Shown here one piece after another: positions 9,722 through 19,236 of a stretch of DNA of 64,000 nucleotides (position 1 is its first letter; the number at the start of each line of letters is the position of its first letter). The notes beneath the pieces are model-generated. The model did not search any database and was not told the DNA's origin. It worked only from the letters and a program-made list of their open reading frames with translations. The position numbers and the translations under genes are program-made. This stretch comes from Fidelibacterota bacterium (lineage in GTDB: Bacteria; Fidelibacterota; UBA8477; JABMPR01): NCBI GenBank assembly GCA_018650795.1, contig JABIFG010000095.1, positions 1-64,000 of the forward strand, given 5' to 3'.

Positions 9722-10621
9722 TCAACGCTGAATCTGGTATATATAAACCTCGTGTATCTCGTGATCATAACCCGGGTAAAATCCCTGGGGAATTCCCTGA
9801 ATGATCCTGGCGCCACGATTCATCAAGACGGCCATTTTTTCCGCCTGTGGTAAAATGCATAATCCTTCAACTTCCCCAGCGCGCTGGAATTCGGCCAGAG
9901 TCTTTTCAAGCACAACAGATGAAGACGCCTCTGAATCCACTTCCCCTAGTTGAATGATATAGACATGATCCGGATTATTAAGCTCAGCATCACCATCGTC
10001 CGCAGTCAAATACAGGTATTCTCCGGCAACATTAATGCCCTGGATCTGGAAGGGAATAGGATCCAGGCTCAGATGGCCGAGATAGTCTCCTGTAATCAGA
10101 TCGTAGCGATACAGACGCTCACCCTTCAGCCAGTCAGCTAACCAGATGCACTGGTTCAGCGTATCCACGGCAATGCCACAGACCTCTACCTGGCCAGAGT
10201 TTGCTTCCCAGGGGATGGAGCGTTTGACCCTGAGCGTTTCCAGATCATAAATAACGATCTGTATGTTTTCTCCACGTCCATTGACAAAGTTTTCAGCTCC
10301 GGCATAGAGCTCACCATTGAAGACATCTATGTCTCCAAGATGATTCATGGCTCCCTCCAGCCCCTCAAATGGTGAGGTGTTACTCAGGAGCAGCTCACCG
10401 GACATCGAGTATTTATACAGAGCTTTGCTGCCACTGATATAATAGGCCTTGCCATCACTGGCCACACCCTGCCGACCTTCTACCTGAAAAACAGTATCCA
10501 GGGTATAGTTAGACGGGCTGTGTGGTCGGTGATCTGGCCGTGGTGTACAGGTCCAGAAGACCATGAGACCGATCAATAATCCTGAGAGCTGTAGGCCCCT
10601 TTTGAGGCTATAAATAGCCAA
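9722..10621 (-). CDS. Beta-propeller lipoprotein
   Basis: 299 residues. The N-terminus (GLLIGLMVFWTC) is a lipoprotein-type signal with the lipid Cys at about residue 26; the -1 residue is Thr, which is a weak lipobox. The rest shows repeated strands typical of a six-bladed beta-propeller of the NHL/SdiA-regulated kind: GVASDGKAYYIS, LGDIDVFNGELY, CGIAVDTLNQCIW, IQGINVAGEYLYL, VEGLCIL. The start is TTG at 10621, only 1 nt after the stop of the upstream phosphodiesterase gene, and the next in-frame ATG would destroy the signal, so TTG with translational coupling is preferred. Function is unknown; the location suggests a periplasmic or outer-membrane partner of the phosphodiesterase, for instance in ligand binding. 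That is inference. Confidence 0.75.
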   Translation of the reverse strand: MAIYSLKRGLQLSGLLIGLMVFWTCTPRPDHRPHSPSNYTLDTVFQVEGRQGVASDGKAYYISGSKALYKYSMSGELLLSNTSPFEGLEGAMNHLGDIDVFNGELYAGAENFVNGRGENIQIVIYDLETLRVKRSIPWEANSGQVEVCGIAVDTLNQCIWLADWLKGERLYRYDLITGDYLGHLSLDPIPFQIQGINVAGEYLYLTADDGDAELNNPDHVYIIQLGEVDSEASSSVVLEKTLAEFQRAGEVEGLCILPQAEKMAVLMNRGARIIQGIPQGFYPGYDHEIHEVYIYQIQR

Positions 10622-10622
10622 A

Positions 10623-11408
10623 TTATTTCTTCTCGCTCAAGAATGTCCTCCAGCGATCGGGATGATTGGTAATTGGGCTATCAATTTTCAGTTTGTACAA
10701 TCGTTCCATCTCTTCCGGCTCATCAACTTTGCCCCAGACATGAACTTTTTTGCCAGCAGCATGGGCTTTTTCCACAAATTCTTTGGTGACCAACTTATTC
10801 TTGACACTTAAAAGGTCCACATCAGCTACAAATACATCCCTGTCTTTAGGCATCTTTGAAAAAATGTATCCCACAGTAAAAGATGGATCGAGGGCTCTGA
10901 TCTTGTCCACAGCATCCAGATTAAAGGATGTGATGATACACTGATCGGCAAAATTCTTTTCCTGAAGTACTTCCAATACATGCTCGGTGAGACCGTCCTG
11001 ATGACCATTCATCTTGATCTCAACATTTAGCTTCATACGTCCGTTTACCGAATCAATAATATCCGCAAATAAGGGGATGGGTTCGCCTGCATAGGCTTCA
11101 CTCTTCCAGGATCCCACGTCAAATCCTACAATACTGTCATAAGGCATATCCCAAACATTGGATGAATCCCCTGCAGTACGGATATAATTTTTATCATGGA
11201 AGAGGACCAATACATCATCGGCAGTTTCTTGAACATCCAGTTCGGCATATTCAGCGTTCATCTCCATGGCCAGAAGATAGGCTGACATTGTGTTTTCAGG
11301 AGCCACTCCTGAGGCGCCCCGATGGGCTGTTATAAGAATCTCATGTTGACTACATCCAGTCATGATAATGAGCATAAGACTAATAATTATAGATTTGATG
11401 ATGTTCAT
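10623..11408 (-). CDS. Glycerophosphodiester phosphodiesterase lipoprotein 1
   Basis: Hydrolyses glycerophosphodiesters to glycerol phosphate plus an alcohol. Starting at ATG 11408 (preceded by CGGAGATCGT) the protein has a clean lipoprotein signal MNIIKS...IIMTGC with lipid Cys19. The GDPD motifs follow: HRGASG..PENT (catalytic H29, E38), YAELDV (E56, D58) and FHDK (second catalytic H71). The TIM-barrel length, about 260 residues, is normal. An upstream in-frame start at 11489 would bury the signal and overlap the neighbouring gene, so it was not chosen. The gene lies between a SurA-like lipoprotein gene and the propeller lipoprotein gene, 1 nt from the latter. A second GDPD is at 34365-35255. 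The export signal implies that the substrate is met outside the cytoplasm. Confidence 0.93.
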   Translation of the reverse strand: MNIIKSIIISLMLIIMTGCSQHEILITAHRGASGVAPENTMSAYLLAMEMNAEYAELDVQETADDVLVLFHDKNYIRTAGDSSNVWDMPYDSIVGFDVGSWKSEAYAGEPIPLFADIIDSVNGRMKLNVEIKMNGHQDGLTEHVLEVLQEKNFADQCIITSFNLDAVDKIRALDPSFTVGYIFSKMPKDRDVFVADVDLLSVKNKLVTKEFVEKAHAAGKKVHVWGKVDEPEEMERLYKLKIDSPITNHPDRWRTFLSEKK

Positions 11409-11451
11409 ACGATCTCCGTTTTTTATCAATTTTCTTGTCTGAGGGTTTTCT

Positions 11452-12981
11452 CTACAGCCCCCAAATGGGATCCGGTGTAGCAAAAGCACTTCTTAAATAT
11501 GGCAGGCCCAACTTAAAGAAATAGGTATCAAGTCCCTGCGCCTTACCGGGATTATCAATTTCAAGTTTACTTAACTCATCAGAGAATACTTCGATTTCAA
11601 CGTCACTTTTTAAGCTGTCGACTCTTTCATCCAAAACTTCTTTGGACCTCAAAATGGTCAGACGTTGCTGCAGTTGATTCCAACGTGCATCCCCGGGTTT
11701 GAGGGAGAGCTGTTGAGCCTGAATATAGTTTTGCATTTCCAGGTCGTCAGGTGTTGTCACGAGCTTAACTTGCTCAATGAAAGCCTGAACTATCAGCTTC
11801 TCTTCCCAGCTTGCCAACTCAGACTGAATGGTACGATCCCGATCAAAGCCGCGTTGGATACCTTCCTTTTCAAGATAATAGTCCCGTAGGGCAATACCGA
11901 TCTCCTGACGAAGCTCAGCGGCAAAATCGTGTTTACTCTCAGCCTCGATATAAAAGGGTTTGAGCAGGAGTTGTTCCAGTAGAATCTGGACCGTGATATC
12001 ACCCTGATTGCTGCGAACCGCTACTTCTTCCCCACGGCGGTCAATTTCATTAAGAATTGCTTCTGCTGTGATCTCATATTCGGGATTTTGGTGATTGGAG
12101 AACGCCTGTTCCTCCAAGGGCAGGTTCACATACAAATCGTAGAGTGAGTTAACCATAAAGGCGAAGACTTCACCCTCTACTTGGATATCCAGTGGGTCCA
12201 TGAAGTCTTTAATAAAAAGGCGTGACGACGCGAGGCGTTTGCGATGATCCAGTACCTTGTAGAATCGATCATGATATTTTTGATAATCATTGGGGTCAAT
12301 GATCTCTTGAAGCCGATCATTGCAGTATGCTATGGCATAAGCATTCCCGATGGAGATGATGTCTGAATAGGTGTTGACCTTCAAGTCGAATAGTTGAGCG
12401 TTGAGAGGTTCTGGTAATTCACCTTCTCGTACATAATCCGTTGAATCAAAAATAATGATGGATCGTATGTCGTTATCAAGTGCTGACTGCACACGATCAA
12501 ATTCAAGCCCGCCGTCCAGTTTTTGCAGGCACTGCATCATAGCATTCCTGTCCTGGCTGATGATAAAATTGGCACGTATACTCAAGCGAGACTTTTCAAT
12601 CGCTTCTTTTATTTCCTCATCAGTCACTACGATTTGATCATGCACTTCGCTTTTGAACATCTGCTCAACCACGAGCTCTTGTTTTAACAGACGCAAGGCC
12701 TTGGTGATGCGCATATTCGAACTATAGATACTGTCATTTTTAAGCTCTGCCGCCAACAGTTCCTCAGCGATCATGGCATCCAGGAAACTTTGCATTGGGT
12801 GGTCAATATCTTTCAGTGATGAGGAACCCGCGTTGTAGCTGTTGATGAATTCCTGGGTTCTTATCTCGGTCTGTCCAACTTTTGCCAGAATTTCCCCGCC
12901 CAGTTGATCCGTTTTCTGCTCACAGGCAGTGAGTAGCATAAGCAGTAAGATGGGCAAGCGTTTAAATTTGCATAAGGTCAT
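11452..12981 (-). CDS. SurA/PpiC-like periplasmic chaperone lipoprotein
   Basis: About 509 residues. From ATG 12981 the protein begins with a lipoprotein signal (KRLPILLLMLLTAC, Cys at about residue 20). A SurA-N-like segment follows (VGQTEIRTQEFINSY...LLAAELKND) and then a degenerate parvulin-like region (about 125-230) with TDEEIKEAIEK, GELPEPLNAQLFDLKVNTYSD and an AYCNDRL strand, and a long C-terminal helical part. Known of the family: chaperones or prolyl isomerases for outer-membrane and exported proteins. The parvulin core is divergent, so catalytic activity is doubtful. The start lies 4 nt after the stop of the upstream phosphatase, suggesting coupling. A plausible job is folding the exported enzymes encoded next to it; this is inference. 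Confidence 0.72.
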   Translation of the reverse strand: MTLCKFKRLPILLLMLLTACEQKTDQLGGEILAKVGQTEIRTQEFINSYNAGSSSLKDIDHPMQSFLDAMIAEELLAAELKNDSIYSSNMRITKALRLLKQELVVEQMFKSEVHDQIVVTDEEIKEAIEKSRLSIRANFIISQDRNAMMQCLQKLDGGLEFDRVQSALDNDIRSIIIFDSTDYVREGELPEPLNAQLFDLKVNTYSDIISIGNAYAIAYCNDRLQEIIDPNDYQKYHDRFYKVLDHRKRLASSRLFIKDFMDPLDIQVEGEVFAFMVNSLYDLYVNLPLEEQAFSNHQNPEYEITAEAILNEIDRRGEEVAVRSNQGDITVQILLEQLLLKPFYIEAESKHDFAAELRQEIGIALRDYYLEKEGIQRGFDRDRTIQSELASWEEKLIVQAFIEQVKLVTTPDDLEMQNYIQAQQLSLKPGDARWNQLQQRLTILRSKEVLDERVDSLKSDVEIEVFSDELSKLEIDNPGKAQGLDTYFFKLGLPYLRSAFATPDPIWGL

Positions 12982-12985
12982 TGGC

Positions 12986-15055
12986 TTAATTCTGCACTTC
13001 GATATCAATTTGGGCTGTTGCGCTGGTGGTCTTAACCTGACACGTATAGGTGCCTGCAGGGACCAATATCCCATCCAAATCATCTTTTTTCCAGTGTAGC
13101 CAATAGCGGCCCTGCTGAGCGTGACCATCAATGAGAGATTTGATCAATTTTCCCTGACTGTTGTGAATACTTATATCATAATCGCTTTCGCTGGGCAGGT
13201 CCAGACGAATCATCAGGGGGACCTTCTGAGAGCGTGCCGGATTAACGGTTAGCATTAACACCTCCGGGGGTGTCATATCCACATTTGACAGTTTTCTCGG
13301 ATGCTTATTGATGACGAACTCATCCATGATGTTTTGATCTTTATCCCTGACAGTAAAGCTGAGTTCTGAACTGTCAACATCGATTATACAGTAGTGATAA
13401 TTGTTTTTTCGCTTCCTGATATCAACAATATTGCGGACATTCGTATTCTGGGGACCACCACCGCCACCACTGACGATATGGGTAATGCCATCCACGTAAG
13501 CGCGTTCGTAATCATGAATGTGTCCAGAGAAGTACATGTCCACATCATATTTTTTGAATAGCGGCCAGAGGTACTCCCTGTTCAAAATGTAATCAACAGG
13601 GTAGACTGCTGAGAATATGGGAATATGCCCGGCGACCAACAACCACTCTGCAGCCTGTGCTTCTGGTGATTTGAGCTGTTCTTCAAGCCAGCGAAATTGA
13701 GCACTGCCAGGGGTGATATCAGGAAAATCTCTTTCTGAGTAAGCCGCTAAATTATTATCAATAAAGATGAAAAAGGTATTACCATAAGTAAAACTGTAGT
13801 AGACCTCATGCTCATTCTCCGGGAAAGAAAAGTATTCCTTAAAATACCTGGAATAGGCCGGATTTTGTTCTGGCGAGTCTGCGTACTTTTGACCATAAAG
13901 TGTATTATTCTCATGATTACCAAGAGCTACGTAAACCGGGGTTGAACTGATAAGATCCTGCAGTGGGTTGAAATATTCTGTGTCCCAGTCAGGGCGTAGA
14001 CCACTGTTCACCACATCTCCGGAATTAATCACAAAGTCTGGAGCTTCCTCGGTAATGCTGGCAACAATCTCCTGATGGCGCAGAAAATTCGTTCGATTGT
14101 CTCCGTATAGTGCAAAACGGAAGGGTTCAGAGGCCGATTTTGCTGCCTGGAATTGGACCCAGTCACTCATTAATGTTCCAGAGGTTACCCGGTAGAAATA
14201 CTGCGCTCCAGCTTGTAGACCCGTCAAGGTGAGCTCATGATTGAAGGCCAGGTTTTGAGAGCTGACTACTTGCGTTTCAGTCACTGACAGACCAAATTCA
14301 ACCTGGGAATTCTGAACAAGGTTTGTGCGCCACATAACCACAGCACTGTCACCCAATACATTCTGTAGATAGGGTTTACGATCAAACTGCAGAGCTTGCT
14401 CATCATGTTTGATTTCAAATTTGTCATAAACGCTTATATCATCAAGAAATGAAGCATCATTATGATAGGATGAGAAGCCCACATTACCATGATCAAAACT
14501 GGTATCAGCAATAGCGAAATAGATTTGCCCGTCGAGATAAACTTTGATGGAATCCCCACGGACATCGATACTGATATTAAAGCGACATTCCGGCCACATT
14601 TCTTCAATATGCCCAAGCGTGTGGAACTCTCCATTGATTCGTTTTTCCAGGCGAATCTTGGAAACCTGTGAGGAGAGACTGAATCGGTAATAATTCTGAG
14701 GATCCTGATAGCGAAATAAAACACCAATATAATCGTCATCCGTAGAGACAACATTTGCCGAGAGGGTATAATCCGTCCACTCAGTTTCTCCGGCCACAGC
14801 ATGGGTGCCGAGTTTTCCTTTGCCAATATTGCTGGTCTGAATCAAATATCCCTGATCAACGAACCAGTTGGAGATCTCATCCTCCACATCATCATGGATG
14901 ACCCAGTCGGAGAAGTCAGCATCTTCAAAATCTTCATGCCACAATAGTTTTGGCTCAGCTGTTGTTCGATGGTGATCTATCCAGATAGCGCAGGTGTTTA
15001 TCCCGGCAAGGATGAGGGTCACCATGATGCTGAAGAGAAAGAACTTCCGGCTCAT
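12986..15055 (-). CDS. Secreted purple-acid-phosphatase-like metallophosphoesterase, copy A
   Basis: 689 residues. A signal peptide or anchor is followed by a LamG/DUF1080-like beta sandwich (about 37-212), a purple-acid-phosphatase N-terminal FN3-like domain (about 225-315; VMWRTN, QYFYRV) and a calcineurin-like metallophosphoesterase domain with GDNR, SGDVVN, GNHEN, AGHIP and GHIHDYER in order (about 315-560). These supply the two-metal site residues of the superfamily, although the first motif reads GDN rather than the usual DxG. The C-terminal beta sandwich (about 610-689) matches the FlgD-like part of a sorting tail but has lost the YPNPFN core found in copy B, so it may be retained differently. 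It lies 5 nt after copy B. Likely role: release of phosphate from extracellular phosphoesters; the substrate is unknown. Confidence 0.88.
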   Translation of the reverse strand: MSRKFFLFSIMVTLILAGINTCAIWIDHHRTTAEPKLLWHEDFEDADFSDWVIHDDVEDEISNWFVDQGYLIQTSNIGKGKLGTHAVAGETEWTDYTLSANVVSTDDDYIGVLFRYQDPQNYYRFSLSSQVSKIRLEKRINGEFHTLGHIEEMWPECRFNISIDVRGDSIKVYLDGQIYFAIADTSFDHGNVGFSSYHNDASFLDDISVYDKFEIKHDEQALQFDRKPYLQNVLGDSAVVMWRTNLVQNSQVEFGLSVTETQVVSSQNLAFNHELTLTGLQAGAQYFYRVTSGTLMSDWVQFQAAKSASEPFRFALYGDNRTNFLRHQEIVASITEEAPDFVINSGDVVNSGLRPDWDTEYFNPLQDLISSTPVYVALGNHENNTLYGQKYADSPEQNPAYSRYFKEYFSFPENEHEVYYSFTYGNTFFIFIDNNLAAYSERDFPDITPGSAQFRWLEEQLKSPEAQAAEWLLVAGHIPIFSAVYPVDYILNREYLWPLFKKYDVDMYFSGHIHDYERAYVDGITHIVSGGGGGPQNTNVRNIVDIRKRKNNYHYCIIDVDSSELSFTVRDKDQNIMDEFVINKHPRKLSNVDMTPPEVLMLTVNPARSQKVPLMIRLDLPSESDYDISIHNSQGKLIKSLIDGHAQQGRYWLHWKKDDLDGILVPAGTYTCQVKTTSATAQIDIEVQN

Positions 15056-15060
15056 GCTCT

Positions 15061-17037
15061 TTACTTCACATAACTTATTTTGATCTGGCTGTTGCCATAA
15101 TCGGTGGTAATTAAACAGGTATAAATACCACTGGGAGCCACTCTCCCATTTGCATCGTCACCATCCCAATGCAGCCAGTATGTTCCTGCTTGTGCGAAGC
15201 CATCAGCCAACACTTTAACGGGATGACCCATAATATCATATATGGTAATCGTGTATTCGCCTGCCTCGGGCAATGAAAACTCAACCATTGTGGAGGCATT
15301 GAATGGATTGGGATAATTGAACAATTTCAAGCGCTGGGGCTGCACGGGTTCTTTACCGGATACAGCGACTGGATCTTTGTTGATGATAAATTGATCTAAT
15401 AAAATTTGATTTTGATCTTTGATCTGAAAGCCAAGCAGCGAACCATTCACCTGAATCATGCAGTAATGATAATTGGCTTCATGTATGGTGATCTCAGGGA
15501 TCGACCGTACCCGAGGGCTCAAGGGACCACCTCCCCCACCACTAATAATATGATGGAGACCTTCTGAATAGCCTCTTTCATAGTCATGAATATGACCGGC
15601 AAAGTATATATCTACACCATAGTCAAGGAGCAGGGGTAAAATCACCTCTCGATTAAGCGGATAATTATTGCTGGTGCCCACGGAATAAACAGGGACATGA
15701 CCCAGGACAAACAGCCATTCCGCCTCTTGTGCAGCAGCTGATCCCAACTGTTCCTCGAGCCATGAATATTGGTCACTCTCTTCATCAAGAGCAGGGTAAT
15801 TAGCGTCGGGATACGCCGCAATATTGTTGTCCAAAAAGATGAAGAAGGTATTTCCATATTCGAAGGAGTAATAATGTTCATGATCTGGATCAGGAAAGGC
15901 AAAGTATTCACTAAAATGAGAGGATTCCTTCTCATGGTTTCCAATGGAAACGTAGATGGGCATGGTTTTGATCAGATCCGCCATGGGATTAAAAAACTCC
16001 GTGTCCCAGTCCGATCGGTGTCCATACTGGACCACATCACCCACATTGATCAAAAAGTCTGGAGTCTCCTCGGCAATAGCTGCTGAGATTTCTCCATGCC
16101 GTAAAAAATTTGTACGATTGTCCCCCAGCAAGGCAAAACTAAACGGATCATCGGGAAGACTGGCCGACCTGAAGGAGGACCACTCACTGACCTGAGCATT
16201 TGAAAACACACGGTAGACATATTCCTCATCTCTAAGCAGACCCCTGAGTACAATCTCATGATTTTTGGTGGCAGTCGTTAGCCCTATCAATTCTGACTCG
16301 GTCGTGGACAATCCATATTCAACAATCGAGTTTGTATGCAGATTGGTTCTCCACATCACCGTGGCACTATCACCCAGAACGTTCTGCAGATAAGGTCCCC
16401 GGTTGATGACCAGACTATTGTCTAATGGTTGTATGCTCAGGCGATCATAAACCTCAATATCATCAAAGAACGATCCATTGTTATTGATGGTGGTAAAACC
16501 AACCCGTCCTGCTGCAAAACTGGTATCAATTACAGCGAAGTATGGTTGATTGTTCAAATAGACTGAGATTGAATCATTCTGGACATCAATAGAGATGTTA
16601 TAGGTGCATAGCGGCCACATCATGTTGACTTGATCCATGGTTTCCAGGATACCAGCTACCCGTTTTTGAAGGCGAATTCTACCTGCTTGTGAAGAGACCA
16701 CAAGACGATAATAGTTTCCGGCATTCTGATAGCGAAAAATCACACCAAGGTAATCATCATCCGTAGAAACAACATTTGCCGACAACGTATAGTTATCCCA
16801 GCTTGCCAACCCTGCCACAGCATGGGTACCCAATGAATTTTCACCTATATTGGTGATCTGATTCAGGTATCCGCCATCCACAAACCAGTTCGAGGGTCCG
16901 GTTGCGTCGTCATAGAAAAGCCACCCCTCAGCATCACCATCTTCAAAATCGTCAGACCAGAGTAAATTCGATGTGGTTTGCCCGTATAAACCAGCTAGTC
17001 CAATTACCAGATAAATCATTAATATTTTTTTAATCAC
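15061..17037 (-). CDS. Secreted purple-acid-phosphatase-like metallophosphoesterase, copy B, with sorting tail
   Basis: 658 residues, same architecture as copy A: signal peptide, LamG/DUF1080-like domain (about 25-200), FN3-like PAP domain (about 210-295), metallophosphoesterase with GDNR, GDVVQ, GNHEK, GHVP and GHIHDYER (about 300-530). Copy B keeps a full type IX-style tail, NYPNPFNAST followed by a sandwich ending in SYVK (about 575-658). The start is GTG at 17037 with AAGGATCATCCCA upstream. The very similar domain order and shared strings (THAVAG, YTLSANVVSTDDDY, RPLQNVLGDSA-like) show a tandem gene duplication. The enzyme is expected at the cell surface or in the medium, where it would dephosphorylate organic phosphates before uptake. 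Confidence 0.9.
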   Translation of the reverse strand: MIKKILMIYLVIGLAGLYGQTTSNLLWSDDFEDGDAEGWLFYDDATGPSNWFVDGGYLNQITNIGENSLGTHAVAGLASWDNYTLSANVVSTDDDYLGVIFRYQNAGNYYRLVVSSQAGRIRLQKRVAGILETMDQVNMMWPLCTYNISIDVQNDSISVYLNNQPYFAVIDTSFAAGRVGFTTINNNGSFFDDIEVYDRLSIQPLDNSLVINRGPYLQNVLGDSATVMWRTNLHTNSIVEYGLSTTESELIGLTTATKNHEIVLRGLLRDEEYVYRVFSNAQVSEWSSFRSASLPDDPFSFALLGDNRTNFLRHGEISAAIAEETPDFLINVGDVVQYGHRSDWDTEFFNPMADLIKTMPIYVSIGNHEKESSHFSEYFAFPDPDHEHYYSFEYGNTFFIFLDNNIAAYPDANYPALDEESDQYSWLEEQLGSAAAQEAEWLFVLGHVPVYSVGTSNNYPLNREVILPLLLDYGVDIYFAGHIHDYERGYSEGLHHIISGGGGGPLSPRVRSIPEITIHEANYHYCMIQVNGSLLGFQIKDQNQILLDQFIINKDPVAVSGKEPVQPQRLKLFNYPNPFNASTMVEFSLPEAGEYTITIYDIMGHPVKVLADGFAQAGTYWLHWDGDDANGRVAPSGIYTCLITTDYGNSQIKISYVK

Positions 17038-17062
17038 TGGGATGATCCTTGCAATTGTAATA

Positions 17063-17098
17063 ATTATAATAGCACGACATGCCGGTCATATCAGTTCG
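17063..17098 (-). promoter_or_regulatory. Possible promoter before the phosphatase pair
   Basis: On the minus strand TGCTAT-TATAAT (TATAAT at 17063-17068) lies 26 nt before the GTG of copy B, in a 124-nt gap. The -35 region is poor (ATGACC at about 15 nt spacing). It could allow the phosphatase genes to be expressed apart from the genes upstream. Confidence 0.3.
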
Positions 17099-17161
17099 AT
17101 TTTAAGAAAGTCATCATTATGCAGCTTCCCTGGACCTGGCTTGTTCAAGAGTCGCCTCAAT

Positions 17162-19150
17162 CTATTTGATTGAGACAATTTTCTTCGTCATCAATGGCTG
17201 GCCATAGCTCTCAAAGATCACGAGATAGATCCCACTGGAGAGGTTCTGGGATGACCAGTTTATTTGGTAACTACCCTGGGAATGGGAATGTTCTTCAAGA
17301 AGGGTATCAATCAGACATCCCCGCACATCAAAAACTTTTACACCGATACTCATATCTGATTCCAGGTCATAACGAATGGTGATGCCAGCGTTAAATGGAT
17401 TTGGAAAGGCTGAGACCAATAGATGATCGGGGAGTTGGACGTATTCATCTTCTTCGATAGCCACAGCGCTTGTGTCAACATCCTCAAAAAGGACATCCTG
17501 GGTAATCTCAAAGATATAAGGGTAGAACTGATTCCAAGGCGAATAATAGGTGCGCAACTGGTAGGTCCGTGAACTTGATTCAGAAACGGTGATCATATCG
17601 CCCGCCGTATTAAATGACAGATCTTCTCCCCCAGCTGGCAAATCAAAAACACGCTCTGCCACACTTAAATCCTGGGGTCGCAGTTGGTCTTTCCGGAATC
17701 GATGTATCTTACTAAAATTGGTCCCACCATAGCTGGTGTGTACAAATAAATACTGTTCACCCCCATATTCTGTCCAACCAGCTCCTTGATTGGTATTGGG
17801 AATCTCATAGCGTGAAGGTGATCCACTGAGATCAATATCTCCATTTTCATTAATAGGATATCCCAGTAGGAAGGCGCGGTCTGCAGTATTATAACGACCC
17901 CAGCTTGCTACCCACAGCGTATCATTAAAATAATCCAGGTTTGAGGAAAGCATGGAGTATTCATGGATAGGATTCAGGTCAAAATATTTGCCGCCTGTTG
18001 GATCATATTCGGGTAATTCACATTTGTAAACGACATTCTCTGAGCCCACATAAAGATAGCCGGCACAATACGCCATTGAAGGCACATGTCCATAAACTGG
18101 ACCTGAGGTAAATCTGAAACACCTCCGAACACGATAATTTTCGGCTGGATTCATTTCAACTACAATGGAATTATTGCCACCAATATCGCCATCAATATCC
18201 TTGTGATACATCGACATGTAGACCATGTTCTCCTCAACTGGAGCACGTCTATCCTCATAGGTGGAAGCCAATCCCTGGGGAATATAAAAATCGTTTGAAT
18301 ATGGCACAAAAGCGCGCTTCCCCACTTCAGTGGGGCTGGATGTGATCAGCTTATCAAAGTTACGCTCGAGGTAGAGTGGCATGCCAAAAAATTCGCTCCC
18401 ATCGAAGACCGGAAAAGCGGTGAGATATTCTTCTGAACGGCTGTATCCATTTAGGCTGACACCCATCATCTTACCCTTAAAGGAAGATCCATATGACCGT
18501 GGATCAGGTGAAGCACCAACAATGACCTGTGAATTAATCATGGTGAAGGCAGGGGGAATATCCACAATGAGTTCTGTATCATGAACCAGAGAAACGCCGT
18601 TAACGTAAACCTCGAATTCGGCATAAGAATTCGCAATACGATTTATCCAGTGAATTTGACTCCAGGTTGCCGTTTCAATTTCTACTTCTGATTGCAGGAC
18701 GAATAATGAATCCACATAATAACGGTGAATATTCAGAAAATTATTTTCCAGAAATACTGTAATAAAATGGAAACTCGAACTATCACCCCAGCTGATGATG
18801 GTCCCGTCTTCCGCCTCTGGTTTGATCCAGAGATCACCATTGATTTCATGATTTCCAATATAACTCATGACCACTGCATTATTTGAGATCATGCTGGATG
18901 AATCGGAAAGAAATTGAGCACTTTTAGGTTTACTAAGCCCCCACCCCCCAGAACCACGAGCCGGTACTTCTACTGAATCCAATTCATCCGCAATAACAAT
19001 ATCCACCATGCTGACCTGATCGTGATAAATGGAAGCCAGGGGCAAGGATGGGGCAAATCTAAAGAGGGGATGATTTTGAGCGAAGATAGTTGAACTCGCT
19101 AGGAGTGTTAGAAGTAGTAATAAAAGGACGGGGTGTTGCGAAGATTTCAA
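17162..19150 (-). CDS. Secreted LamG / beta-propeller surface protein with sorting tail
   Basis: About 662 residues. A Leu-rich signal peptide (HPVLLLLLLTLLASSTIFAQ) precedes a LamG-like region (about 95-240), a propeller-like region (about 250-540) and a sorting tail with SAFPNPFNAG...IVSIK (about 575-662). The start is set at TTG 19150, because CGAGGAAAAA lies directly upstream and the signal peptide begins there; the longer frame to ATG 19195 would start inside a perfect hairpin (19172-19207) and add a non-signal leader. No enzymatic motif was found. It follows another LamG/sorting-tail gene and precedes the phosphatase pair. The protein probably sits on the cell surface; a binding role is inference. 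Confidence 0.82.
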   Translation of the reverse strand: MKSSQHPVLLLLLLTLLASSTIFAQNHPLFRFAPSLPLASIYHDQVSMVDIVIADELDSVEVPARGSGGWGLSKPKSAQFLSDSSSMISNNAVVMSYIGNHEINGDLWIKPEAEDGTIISWGDSSSFHFITVFLENNFLNIHRYYVDSLFVLQSEVEIETATWSQIHWINRIANSYAEFEVYVNGVSLVHDTELIVDIPPAFTMINSQVIVGASPDPRSYGSSFKGKMMGVSLNGYSRSEEYLTAFPVFDGSEFFGMPLYLERNFDKLITSSPTEVGKRAFVPYSNDFYIPQGLASTYEDRRAPVEENMVYMSMYHKDIDGDIGGNNSIVVEMNPAENYRVRRCFRFTSGPVYGHVPSMAYCAGYLYVGSENVVYKCELPEYDPTGGKYFDLNPIHEYSMLSSNLDYFNDTLWVASWGRYNTADRAFLLGYPINENGDIDLSGSPSRYEIPNTNQGAGWTEYGGEQYLFVHTSYGGTNFSKIHRFRKDQLRPQDLSVAERVFDLPAGGEDLSFNTAGDMITVSESSSRTYQLRTYYSPWNQFYPYIFEITQDVLFEDVDTSAVAIEEDEYVQLPDHLLVSAFPNPFNAGITIRYDLESDMSIGVKVFDVRGCLIDTLLEEHSHSQGSYQINWSSQNLSSGIYLVIFESYGQPLMTKKIVSIK

Positions 19151-19171
19151 TTTTTCCTCGGTTCTTAGATA

Positions 19172-19207
19172 ACAGGTGGATGATTGCTGATGCAATCATC
19201 CACCTGT
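19172..19207. terminator. Perfect 16-bp stem-loop between two surface-protein genes
   Basis: ACAGGTGGATGATTGC and its exact reverse complement enclose a TGAT loop. It lies 30 nt after the stop at 19237 and 22 nt before the TTG start at 19150. On the minus strand only a weak T-rich tail (TTATCT) follows, so it may attenuate, or protect the 3' end of the upstream message, more than terminate. Confidence 0.6.
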
Positions 19208-19236
19208 GTTACAATGAAATTTATTCCAATGATGGA

